A stretch of 64,000 nt of DNA from Desulfopila sp. IMCC35006 (GTDB taxonomy: Bacteria; Desulfobacterota; Desulfobulbia; Desulfobulbales; Desulfocapsaceae), in NCBI RefSeq assembly GCF_005116645.1, contig NZ_SWCM01000005.1:248001-312000 (forward strand), written 5' to 3'. Of this stretch, positions 9,101 through 20,400 are shown piece by piece (within the stretch, counting starts at the first letter, position 1; every line of letters begins with the position of its first letter). Made by a program: the position numbers and the translations under genes. Below the pieces are notes generated by a model that saw nothing but the letters and a program-made list of their open reading frames with translations, was not told the DNA's origin and made no database searches.

Positions 9101-9889
9101 TTATGGGCCGGGCTTGATGCGGGCAATACCCGTCATGCCGGCGAGCAATTCGCCTGGTTGACCAACGATAGCGGCTTCCAGTTCAATTGTCTGGGCTACT
9201 GCGTCGACGCGCGCATTGATGGCGGTAACCCTGGCCGGGTATGTTTTGCCTGTTTCGTAAATATCCACCTCGAAATCTGTGCCGATATGCAGGCTCCGAA
9301 GCAGTTTGGAGGGGACATTCAAACGGATCTTCAACGGGCCGTCGTTGACCATCTCGACCAGCGGCATACCACTGCTCACTCCCTGATAGGGTTTGACGTA
9401 TATTTTGACTATTCGACCGGAAAAAGGGGCGGCAACAGTGCATTGCGAGAGCTGGGCACGGGACAGGCCGACTGCCGCCTTGGCCCGGTTCGCCGCAGCC
9501 GCCGCCAGGGCGACCTCTAGGTCGCCTGCCGCCTCCAGCTGGCGCAGCTGTTTCTTGGCCGCAAGCGTCTCCCGGGCGGAAGCGAATTCGGCTTCAGCCA
9601 TGCTTAGTTTGGCGTCGCCTTCCCGGCAGTCGAAAGATACGAGTGGACTCCCTTTACTGACGGCCTTGCCAAGGGATGCATTGAGGGCCACTATCGATCC
9701 AGCCATTTGCGCGACAAGAGTCGTTTCAATTTCAGGGCTGAGCAGGATGCGGATGGCATTGGGGTCTACTTGCTCAACCGGGCCGGCCGTATTGGCACCC
9801 GAGAATTCCTGGGCAGTCCGGGCTGACACCGGAACAGCGGTGAGAATGGCCATCAGAAAGAGTGTTCTAAAGAAGGAAGATAAGGTCAT
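9101..9889 (-). CDS. Periplasmic adaptor (HlyD/RND membrane-fusion type)
   Basis: A 262-residue exported adaptor. The N-terminus carries a Sec-type signal peptide (about 1-23, hydrophobic FLMAILTAVPVSA). The mature part has the typical order: barrel-sandwich half (AQMAGSIVALNASLGKAVSKGSPLVSFDC), helical hairpin (about 85-135), second half (APFSGRIVKIYVKPYQGVSSGMPLVEM), beta-barrel. It is shorter than most RND adaptors (350-400 residues). The start overlaps the TolC-like stop in an ATGA arrangement (9886-9889), which indicates translational coupling. With the TolC-like protein and the two membrane proteins it would form a tripartite envelope-spanning complex. Confidence 0.88.
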   Translation of the reverse strand: MTLSSFFRTLFLMAILTAVPVSARTAQEFSGANTAGPVEQVDPNAIRILLSPEIETTLVAQMAGSIVALNASLGKAVSKGSPLVSFDCREGDAKLSMAEAEFASARETLAAKKQLRQLEAAGDLEVALAAAAANRAKAAVGLSRAQLSQCTVAAPFSGRIVKIYVKPYQGVSSGMPLVEMVNDGPLKIRLNVPSKLLRSLHIGTDFEVDIYETGKTYPARVTAINARVDAVAQTIELEAAIVGQPGELLAGMTGIARIKPGP

Positions 9890-11427
9890 TTCTCAGTTTT
9901 AAAGATTATTGATTGCCATTCGGCCATCGTCGTTTTCATGCTGTGAGCCAGCGTCTCAACGTCGTTGCTGTCGATTGTTTCGGGCAGTACATCGAGGCCG
10001 ATTGAATTGTAGAGTCGCCCCCAGGCGGCCTGGACGTTAGAGTATGCGGCATAGCGTTGATATTCGGTCAGCAGCGCACGGGCCTCGGAGCGGATCACTT
10101 CCAGTTCGGAGTCGAATTGGGCCCGGGCAGCGGAGCGGGCGTATTGCAGCAGACTTCTGTCGACGCGCAGACTTTCATCGGCAAATTCCAGCTCCGCCAG
10201 GGCCAGACCATACCGCTGCACCCCGACGCGCACCTGGGTCAATACCGCCATTGACAGAGCCATTCGGCGAAAATCATCTGTTTTATTCTGGTTCTCCAGA
10301 GATTGTGATAAAGCCGGCCACTGTGCCAGTTTGACGATATTCCAGGAGAGCCTCGCCCCGATATTGGCCCATGAGCTGTTATAGTTGTACTTGTTGGAAT
10401 CGTAGTTGAGACCTGACTCGAGACTGAGGTTCGGCCAGAGCAAAATTTTTGCCGCCTTGATGTCATTGGCGGTCACGCGTTTACGATACCACTCCTCCAT
10501 GATCTCCGGCCTTTTTTCCTGGGCGATGCGTTCAAGTTCCGCGAAATTATCGGGCACAGGCGGCAGAGGTTCTTCTTTTTCTTCTGCCAGGGTGTATGCG
10601 GTTCCCGGAGGGACCGACATCAGGGCAGTCAGTTCCGCCCGGGCCAGATCGAGATCCTGCCGCCTGAGCGTCAGCAGGTTGACCGCATCAAGAAGTGCAC
10701 GTTGATAAGAAAGCACCTGCAATTTCGGCATCAACCCTTTTTTCTCCACCTGTCTGGCTCTGGCGAGGGCCTTGTTGACCCGGACCAGCAGAGCGTCAAC
10801 CTGGCCAAGCAGTTTTTGCGCCCCGAGGGCACGCCAGTAACTGTTGCGGACATCCTGCAGCACATTCTGGGCCACCTTGCGTCGGCGTTCGTCCGCCATC
10901 AGGATCTGATCGGCTTTCTGCTGAGCCCGATAGTAGGAGACCCCGAAATCGAGGACATTCCAGGAAAAAGTCAGGTTGGCCAGGGTTCGCTCCCGCTCCT
11001 CCGAGGTAGAGGGCCGCAGGGACTGGATACCATCTTCAATGCCGACCGAGCTGCCCCCGGAATCGTTGCTGCGATTCACATATCCCGCTCCGGCAAGGAC
11101 CCTGGGCAGCATTTCATAGGCGGCAACGTCGTTGAGGTTTTGCGCCAGGGCCTGTTCCATCAGTTTGAGCTTATAGTCAAGATTGTACTTCAGGGCTCGG
11201 GCGCTCGCTTCATAAAAGGAGATCGGCCCGGTCACCGGTTCCTGGTCGGCATACATTACCTGGCGATCCAGGGCGACCCGTTCTTTTATCTCGCTTAAGG
11301 TATACGGTGTCGGCTTAACGGTACAACTGGCCAGCGATAAGGAAATACTGCAGAGGACCAGCAATCGCAGGGAAAAAACAGAAACCGAGTGCCGGGCCAG
11401 AACGGATCGGTCAGGTAAAGTCATCAT
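9886..11427 (-). CDS. TolC-family outer-membrane efflux/secretion lipoprotein
   Basis: A 513-residue outer-membrane factor. The start is set at ATG 11427 (or 11424), just 8 bp after the giant gene stop; the open frame to 11541 would overlap the giant gene and adds residues with no signal-peptide character. From this start there is a hydrophobic signal with lipobox L-A-S-C (Cys35), so it should be a lipoprotein as in NodT/OprM-type factors. Long alpha-helical segments follow with the two TolC-type repeats (ISFYEASARALKYNLDYKL near the start; RPEIMEEWYRKRVTANDIKAAKILLWPNLSL in part as the second repeat entry). No good Shine-Dalgarno is visible, consistent with coupling to the upstream gene. It is the probable outer-membrane exit for the operon product. 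Confidence 0.9.
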   Translation of the reverse strand: MMTLPDRSVLARHSVSVFSLRLLVLCSISLSLASCTVKPTPYTLSEIKERVALDRQVMYADQEPVTGPISFYEASARALKYNLDYKLKLMEQALAQNLNDVAAYEMLPRVLAGAGYVNRSNDSGGSSVGIEDGIQSLRPSTSEERERTLANLTFSWNVLDFGVSYYRAQQKADQILMADERRRKVAQNVLQDVRNSYWRALGAQKLLGQVDALLVRVNKALARARQVEKKGLMPKLQVLSYQRALLDAVNLLTLRRQDLDLARAELTALMSVPPGTAYTLAEEKEEPLPPVPDNFAELERIAQEKRPEIMEEWYRKRVTANDIKAAKILLWPNLSLESGLNYDSNKYNYNSSWANIGARLSWNIVKLAQWPALSQSLENQNKTDDFRRMALSMAVLTQVRVGVQRYGLALAELEFADESLRVDRSLLQYARSAARAQFDSELEVIRSEARALLTEYQRYAAYSNVQAAWGRLYNSIGLDVLPETIDSNDVETLAHSMKTTMAEWQSIIFKTEK

Positions 11428-11435
11428 AAGGAAAT

Positions 11436-14400
11436 TCAATAAATTTTTAGGTTGGAATGCTGATGAAAAGTACCTCTGTCGGCGATCGGTCCAGAAACGC
11501 CGGCGGCTCGTATTTGCTCGGAGAAAGAAGGGGCTGTCCATGACTTGTCATGGGTAGTACCGTCTTTCGACCGGTTAACGGGGAGCGTCGATTTCAGATG
11601 GTTATCCGGTAAAACATCATGCTCATATATATCATTTATTTCGACGATTTTCCATGGCGGCATGATCTTAAGCGGATTGGGCTGGTGGAGGTCAGGCGTT
11701 GGAATCAGCCGGTCACTGCTGAGAGAGATGCGCGTTAATCGTCCATTAACGATGTTATCGATAAATTCTCCCTGGGCCTGCGAATCTCTCACCGCATGCT
11801 GGACAAATAAAACAGGGTCAAGACCTAATTCAGCGCCGATGGACTGACTTTCTATGTTACCAAGGCGCACCATATCTGGATTGCTGAAAGACAGAGCGTC
11901 TCCATTCATTCGTTCCTGCTGCGCGAGCTCAACGGCCTGATGGATGAACACAGCGGGACTGAAGGGGATCACCTGACGGATCACACTGCTGTAGCTATCA
12001 CCGAAAAAGAAAACGCTTTGATCACCAGACAGCTTAACTCTATTGTCCGAAAAAAACTGGGGCTTGGGTCCCGCAGGGATGATATTGGGTTCTGGAACGA
12101 CAGAAATGCTGACCTCGGCAGTTGCTGTGCCGCCGTTGCCATCACTGATTTCATAGGAGAAAACTACGTTACCCCGGACCCCGGCGTTGGGGGTATAGGT
12201 GAGGGTGCCGTCGGTGTTGAGCATGACCACGCCCTCCGGAATGATCACCGTGCCGCCCGGAGACAAAGAGATCCCAGCTATCCTGGAGACAGTCAGGGTA
12301 TCACTTTCCGGGTCGTTATCGTTACCCAATATCGCGACAGTAACCGGGCGTCCTTCTGGCAAGTGCCCGGTATCATCCACAGCGACGGGAGCATCATTGG
12401 CACCATGAATAACGACAGTCAGGGACGTGCTGCTGGTGGCCCCCATCGTGTCCCGCATGGTGTAGGTGAAGGTATCAGTAAGTGTCTCTCCGTTGTTGCG
12501 AAGAGCCTGAACCGCCGCGTCGTTGTTATCGACATTGTAAATGTAAGTACCGTTGGCATGGAGAGAAAGCGTACCGTGTACTCCGGGGGTCACACCATCA
12601 ACCGCCCCTGCACCCACGCCGGTAACGCCAACAACAGTTTTAGTGTCGCCGACGTCAACGTCGGTATCATTGTCCAGCACATTACCCATTGCATTGGAAC
12701 CAGGGGTTCCGTTGTTGATGCCACCTGCCTCCAATGCCACACCGGTATCGGCAACGGCTACCGGAGCCTCGTTGGAGCCGGTAATTGTGATGGTAAGACT
12801 CGTGCTGCTGGTCAAACCGTTCGTATCGCGCATTGTGTAGGTAAAGGTATCGGTGGCGATGTGTCCGGGGAAGATGGCCTTACTGGCCGATCCGTCCGCC
12901 ACATAGCTGTAGCTGCCGTCGATGTTCAAGGTCAACGTACCATAGTCACTGAGGATCACCCCCGGGGTGCTGCTTGTTACTGCCTGGGTCGTACTGCCCT
13001 GAGCTGCCTGCGTGACAGTTTTGCTATCTGTCACGTCAACATCGATGTCGTTTTGCAGTACACCCGCAGCAGCGTTTACGCTCAGGGTGGCATCATGAAT
13101 CACCGCACCGGTGTCGGCAACCGCCACCGGTCCATCATTGGTGCCCTGAATGGTAACGATGAGCGTGGTACTGCTGGTGAGCCCGGCGGCATCCTTCATG
13201 GTGTAGTTAAAAGTATCGGTCAGGGTATCACCGCTGGTGCGCAGGGACTGAACTGCCGAATCATTGTTATTGACATTGTAGGTGTAGCTGCCGTCACCAT
13301 TGAGATGCAAGGTGCCATGGGCCCCAGAGGTGCTTCCCCCGACAACCCCCGCGGCAGCGCCGCTGACCTGCGTAACGGTCTTTGTCTCGCCGTTGGCTAC
13401 GGAGTCAACATCGGTATCGTTGGTCAGCACATTGCCGGTCGGATCTGTTCCAGGGGCGGCATTGCCCAGTCCTCCGGCTTCAACCGCAGTTGCCGTGTCG
13501 GCAACTGCAACAGGGTTGTCATTCCGCCCGTCGATAGTGACCGTCAGCTGGGTACTGCTGGTGAGCCCGGCGGCATCCTTCATGGTGTAGTTAAAGGTAT
13601 CGGTCAGGGTATCACCGCTGGTGCGCAAGGCCTGAACAGTCGCATCATTGTTATTGACATTGTAGGTGTAGCTGCCGTCACCATTGAGGTGCAGGGTGCC
13701 ATGGGCTCCTGCAGTGCTTCCCCCGACAACCCCCGCGGTCGCGCCGGTGACCTGCGTGACGGTCTTTGTTTCGCCGTTGGCTGCGGAGTCAACATCGGTA
13801 TCGTTGATCAGCACATTGCCGGTCGGATCTGTTCCAGGGGCGGCATTGCCCAGTCCTCCGGCTTCAACCGCAGTTGCCGTGTCGGCAACTGCAACAGGGT
13901 TGTCATTCCGCCCGTCGATAGTGACCGTCAGCTGGGCCGTATCGCTCAGCCCGCCGGTGTCTCTAACCCTATAGGTGAAGATGTCAGTAACTGATTGACC
14001 TGTTTCCCGCAGGGACTGCACCATCGTATTGGCATTGTCCACTACGTAACTGTAGGTACCATTTGAACCTATATTAAGCGTCCCGTAACTGCCGACCAGG
14101 TGCAGACCGGTGACGCTGGTCGTGCCCGCGCTGACCGCAGTCAGCGTTCCTCCCGCCGCTTCCGTCCCGATACGGGCTCCATTCACCGTCTTGGTCTCTC
14201 CGTTGACAACGGCATCAACATCGGTATCGTTATCCAGCACATTGCCGGTGGGGTTGACCCCGACTGTAACATTGGCTATGCCGCTGGCTTCAACCGCAGT
14301 TGCCGTGTCGTTCACTCCCACCGGGGTGTCGTTCCGCCCGTCGATATTGATGGTCAGCGTGCTGGAACTGGTCAATCCAGCGGGATCACGCATGGTGTAG

Positions 14401-17400
14401 TCAAAGAACTCAGATACCTTCTGGCCGGTAATCCGCAACGCCTGGACGGCAGCGTTGCTATTGTTCACTACATAGGTGTAGCTGCCATTGGCATTCAGCG
14501 TCAAGGTACCGTAGGTGCCTATCCTTGAACCCGTAGTGGTAACGGTCTTGGTATCGTGGCTGTCGACATCGGTATCGTTGGTCAGCACATTGCCAGTAGC
14601 ATTGCTCCCTGCTGTTCCATTGTTCAGCCCGCCCGCTTCAACTGCACTTCCTATATCGGGGTTGGCTATTGGAGGATCGTTCACCGCAGTAATACTGATG
14701 GTACTGAGAACGATGTTGCTGGAGGCTGCACCAGCGAGATCCGAGTTAGCGTCGGTTACCTGCCATGCCACGGTACGGCTGGTGCTGATAGCAGTTGGGT
14801 CGTGGGAAGACGAGCTGTATTGTACCGATTGCAGTGCCGCAGTGTACTCGGTAAATGGGGCATTGCCTGTCAGGGTCAGCACGCCGTTGGCGTTACTTGC
14901 TATGCTGATGCCGTTCTGCGGGGTAAAGGTTAATGTATCACCCAACGTGTAACCTGCGCTGATTCTGACAGTAGCTCCACCCATCTGAATATCATCGGCA
15001 TCGGATACAACATTGATCGTGGCGTCAATGGCCGCCGCCGGCCCCACCTCGGTATACAGAAGAGTTTGCCCTCCTCCCCCAAGTATCGGGGCATCCTGGG
15101 CTGGAATAACCGTGAGTGCTGTGGTACGGGAAGCGCTGGTATGGGCTCCAGCACCGTCCGAGTCGGCATCGGTCACTGTCCACTCTATGGCACGGGTGGT
15201 ACGGGTGGCATTGACGGTAGGATCATCACTGGTGGAGGAAAAGGTGATGGACCGCAGGGCCGTAGTGTAGTGCGCCAGCGTAGCGGTACCTGTCAGGGTC
15301 AGCACACCTCCTGCGTTACTCAGGATGCTGATGCCGTTTTGCGGGGTAAAGTTGAGGGTATCTCCGCTTGTCAGGTTGCTGGTGATACTGACCGTGGCTG
15401 AAACAATCTGGGTGTCGTCAACATCGCTTACCGTGATATTGCCGTCAAGCACTACCCCGGAGGTGTTCTCGGTGTAGATTGGCGCAGGCGCACTACCGGT
15501 CAGCGTCGGGCCGTCATTGACCGGGGTGATGTTGATGTTACTGATACAGGTGTTGCTGACGGCTGCACCGGCATTGTCCGAGTTGGCATCGGTTACCCGC
15601 CAGGTTACCGTGCGGCTGGCGCTGATGACAGTCGGATCATCGGACGTCGAACTGTATTGCACCGATTGCAGGGCCGCGGTGTACTGCGCCAGGGTGGCTT
15701 TGCCGGTCAGGGTCAGTACCGCGCCAGAATTGCTCAAAATGCTGATGCCATTCTGCGCCGTAAAGCTGAGTGTATCGCCTGTCGTGTACCCGGCGCTGAT
15801 ACTGATCGTCGCCCCCCCCATCTGAGTATCGTCGTCATCGGATAACACGTTGACCGTGCTGTCAATTACTGCTGCCGGCCCGTTTTCGGTGTACGCCAGG
15901 GTCTGGCCTCCTCCCGCCAGAATCGGGGCGTCCTGGGTAGGGGTAACTGCAATGGCACGGGTCGCTGCCCCGGTCAGTGCACCACTGCCGCCGCCCCTGG
16001 AATTACTGTCGGTGGCGGCGAAGGTAATGATACGTGTTCCTGCGGTCGTATTTGCCGTCGGGTCGTCGGATGGGGTGGTGAAAGTGACGGTACGCAGTAC
16101 GGCCTGGTAGTTGGCAACGGTGTCCGTGCCGCTCAACGAAAGCACGCCGGTCACGCTGTCATAGCTGTCAACCCGGATGCTGGTGCCTGCCACTGTATTT
16201 TCAAGGCCTGTGCCTGCAACTGCCAGGACATCCCCGTTCACAAAATTACCGCTGATGCTCACTCTTGCGCCGGTCAGCTGCGTGTCATCATAATCGGCCA
16301 GGCTCAGGGCGCTATCGATGATTATCGGCGTCAACGCATTCTCGGTAAAGGCGGCGTTGCCGCTGGTCATCGTGAAAATCGGCGCATCGTTGACAGCAGT
16401 AATGCCGATCCCGACAGAGCCGGCATTGTTCAGATGAAGCGGTGTCGATGTCCCCTGGGGATTTATGCCGGAGTTGGTGTTGCCGTCGTCGATGGTATAG
16501 TTGATGGTTATGTCGGCGGCCGGATCATTGCTCGTGTTGACATAAGTAATCGCCTGCAGAACCTGATTCACCTGGACTGTTGCGGCGCCATTGGCAAATG
16601 TAATCCGTAACTGACCGCTTTCGTTGGTAAAAGAACCGACTGTCGTTATACCGATGCGAAGAGCATCTGCACCACTGAAGTTAACCCCCGTGTTGCCGCT
16701 GCCGGTGACACCGAACACATCCTCGCTCTGGGCGCCGCCATTTCTTACCAGCGTCAATACCGCATTCCCCCAGTTGTCATACACACTGAGTTCCGGGTCA
16801 GTGACCGTTGCGTTGGCATCAAGGACTATGGCAGCGCCTTTTTCCGTGTAGACATGATCGGGAGTCCCGCCGCCAAGCCCGCTGAAGCTCGGAGCTTCGT
16901 TGGCACCGTCAACCGTGATCGCAATATTTTTGACATCTGTCTTATCGCCGCCGCTGCCTCCATTGCCGTTATCGTGCAGAGTCAGCGTTACGGTGTCGAT
17001 ACCCGAAAAATTATTATACGGCGTGTATGACAGACTATGATTGCCGCTGCTCAGGGCGGCCGAGAGATCGACGAGCGTGCCCTGTAGCGTCAGCGTTCCA
17101 CTTCCCTCTCCGGAGACGATAGTTACACCATCTGCACCGGCAAAGTTCAAAAAACCGTTGTGCGTCGTGACCACAAGGTATGGCAGAGAGGTTCCCGCTG
17201 TGGCGTAATTTGTATCGAAAATATCTTTCGTATCAGTCAGGACAATGTCATTCGAAACTGTTGTCGCGGCAGCATTCTCACTGAGCGAGATGGGCGTGTT
17301 GTCCAGCGTCACCGACGGCGAATCATTGACCGCGGTAATATTGACTGCCACCGTCCTGGTCGCGGTAAGGGGGCTCCCCGGCGTGCTGTTTTCCCCATAG

Positions 17401-20400
17401 CCCAGGTCGTCGACGTCCAGTCTGACCGAGGGTTGCGCGGTGGAACTCTGGTGGGCCAGATTGAAGTTGTTGGCGTCGGCGGCCGGCGTATATTGCAGCT
17501 TGCCGACAACGGCATCAAGGTTGGTCCTGGTGCCGTACAGAGTCAGCATCTGACCATCAGTGAACCCGCTCCATGCAGCCTGCGGGGCAGTGCCTCCAGC
17601 ATCAGTATAGACGCTGCCTGTCTCGCTGGAAAAACCGAAGCTCCCCGAGCCGGCAAAGCTCAGCGTCAGCTTGATCAGCCCGCTGCCCGAGTCCACATCA
17701 TCGAGCGTAATACGGTTGGTTCCGGTGAAATTGAAGACTGTATCTTCCACAGCATTCACGAAACCACCGGCAACGCCGGTCAGAGTCGGCGCATCATTGA
17801 GCGGCGTTACCACCATTTTGACGCTGTCGGTGCCGCTTGAGAAGGCGCTGGTCTGAGCGGCGCTGGTGGTGCTGGTCTTGCTGCCGGCTGTGCCGCTGGT
17901 CCGGTCCCAGGCTTTGTAGGTAAAAGTGGCTGTGCCGCCATCCTTGGTATCAGGCACAAAACGAACGGAATACGCAGGAGCCAGCAAAAGTGCGCTGGTG
18001 TCGCTGACGACCCCGAAAGAGGTCCAGTTTGTCGAGCCATCTGCCGAATATTCCCAGTGGCCGGTGGACGCATTGGATACGGATGTAACGGCTATGCCCT
18101 GCTCGGCGCCGGTATCCGCATCGGTAATTCCGGAATGAGTGCTGTCAGCCGCACTGCTCGTGAGAAAGCCCGACACCAGATACCCTGCCGGGTTGGTATT
18201 GTCTTCATCGATGGGACTGCCCAGCGAGATGGCGCTGCCGGCATCGTAATCCGTCAGCACCGGCCGGTCGTTGGCGGCAGCAACCGTTACGGTTGCGCTG
18301 CCGGACCAGATGTCGGCACCGGCGAAATACACATTCTTGCTGTCGGTATAGAGGGGATCGGCAGGATCAGACGTACCGCCGCCATCTATCAGGACATAGT
18401 TGAGCGTGCGGGTGCCGGTAATGGCCTTGTCGTACTCGGTGTGACTGAAGGTTATGGCTTCGATCAAGGCCTTGACGGCGGGGACGGTCAGCGAGGTGTT
18501 GGCGCCGGCGGTGAAATTGATGGTCAGGTCATTGCCATTGACGCCGTTGGCGAAACCACCGGTTGTAACGGTGCCGATCTGGACGCCGCCGCAGGTGACT
18601 ATCCCGGTGAAGGTATCATAGCCTATCTGGCCCGGGCCGGTACCGATATTCTTAATGCTCAATTGATCTGAGGTCTTATTGCCAAAGGTGTCACTGATGG
18701 TCAGCGATCCGCCCCGGAAATCGGCGCTGTTGTTGGCCAGATCCGAATCGCTCAGAGTGACGCTGGTGTCAATCAGAACCGGTGAGATATTGGGCGAACT
18801 GGTGCTATCCCCTTCGGTAAAGGTGGCACCTCCCGCGAGCCCGGTCACTACCGGCGCGTCGTTCACCGGTTTGATATTGATGACGAAGATCGCCGTCGGT
18901 TCGGTCATGCCGCTGGCGTCGGATATGGCATAGGTAAAAGTATCCCGGCTGCTGTACAGGGCTGCTTCAGTGCCGTTGTGCTGGTACCAGAGCCTGCCGG
19001 ATTGAATATCTTCCAGGGTGAAAGCGCTGCCGACTGAAAGCTGTTTGGTAATAGCACCGGTTGCCGGGTCGCCGAGATAAAGAAAGCCGTGATCGACATT
19101 ATCGGTGATCCGGTACTGCACCTGGAGACGACTGTTGTCGGGGTCGATGGCTTTGACGATGTCGGCGCTGTTGGCCACATCCGCCGAACCCAGCAGGTTG
19201 CTGGTGATTTTGAGGGCGCCGCCTTCGGGCACCGAGCCGGGGCCGTTATTGACAGCCAGGGGAGGCTGGTTGGTCGGGCGCAGGAAGATCGAGACCGTGG
19301 CCTCATTGCTGTCCAGAGGTCGGGGCGACGATATGAGCTCCCCGTCGTTGACCTTGAATTTGAAGCCGTCGTGGGCGATGTTCCAGTCGTAGCCGCTGGT
19401 AACTTCAATTCGACCGGCGTTGACATAGCGCAGGCTTCCGGCGTTCAATTCGGCATAGGTGAACGTGGTGTTTACGGTCATTACGTTCCAGGCGCTGCCG
19501 TCCCATTGCTGGATTGTGCCGTTGGTTGGCAGCTCGGTCAGCGTATAGGTCCAGGTGGCATTGCCGGTATCGCTGTCGCTGGCGGCAACCAGGGCGGTGG
19601 TGAGAACTTGGATGTGGTTGGTCTGGCCCGGGATGCCGCTGGAAAACTCGGTGGCGGTAAAGCTGGTGTTACTGGCAACCGGGGCATCATTGACGTCGGC
19701 AATGGTGAAGGTGACGGTGCGGTCGGGGCTGCGCATCTGGCTGTCTTTGATCAGCGAAAGACTCGTTGTGCCGTCGTTGACAGCAAGCGTGTTTTTCTCG
19801 CTGATATTTGGCGGCGCAATCAGCACATCACCGGCCGCCACAACGCCGCCATCGATCAGGTAGACGGTAACGCTACCCGTCATGGTGGTGTTGTCTGGAG
19901 CCGCTACATCGGCGGCCGGATTGTGGAAGTAGGCAATATTACCGGCGGCCAGATCGTCGGCAGAAAAGGAGGTGACGGCACCCCAGGCCGAACCGTTCCA
20001 GCGCCCGATGGTGCCGCCGACGGTGCTCACCATATAGGTGAGCTGACTTTGCGTGTTGTCGATATCGTGCCACTGGAAGTTGTCAGTCGTCAGTTTGACG
20101 GCGTTGACGATGTTGACGGCGTTGACAATGCCGGTCAGGGCAAAGTTGGCTGCTGCCATGCCGTTGCTGTTGTCGACATGCTGTTCCATCAGCATCCCGC
20201 CGTCCTGATTGGTGCTGATCGGTCCGGCATTTGTCTGGCTGATAGTCGGGGCGTCATCTACCGGGGAGATGGTGATGGTGAACGAATGGGAGATTGCGGC
20301 GGCACCCTTGGCCGCAGTAATGTTGAGCGTGTCGGTGAAGGCATAAGCGCTGCCCTCACTGCTGTCGTGGATGTAGATGATCCTGCCGCTGTTGATATCA

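Noticed and set aside
11436-12100. RTX-type C-terminal secretion signal of the giant protein
   Set aside because: No GGxGxD nonapeptides are present in the C-terminal region; the last ~230 residues are non-repetitive.
11940-13994. 684-codon open frame on the plus strand inside the giant gene
   Set aside because: It is antisense to the VCBS repeats and owes its length to repetitive, stop-poor codons. It repeats with the same period as the real gene and has no recognisable domain.
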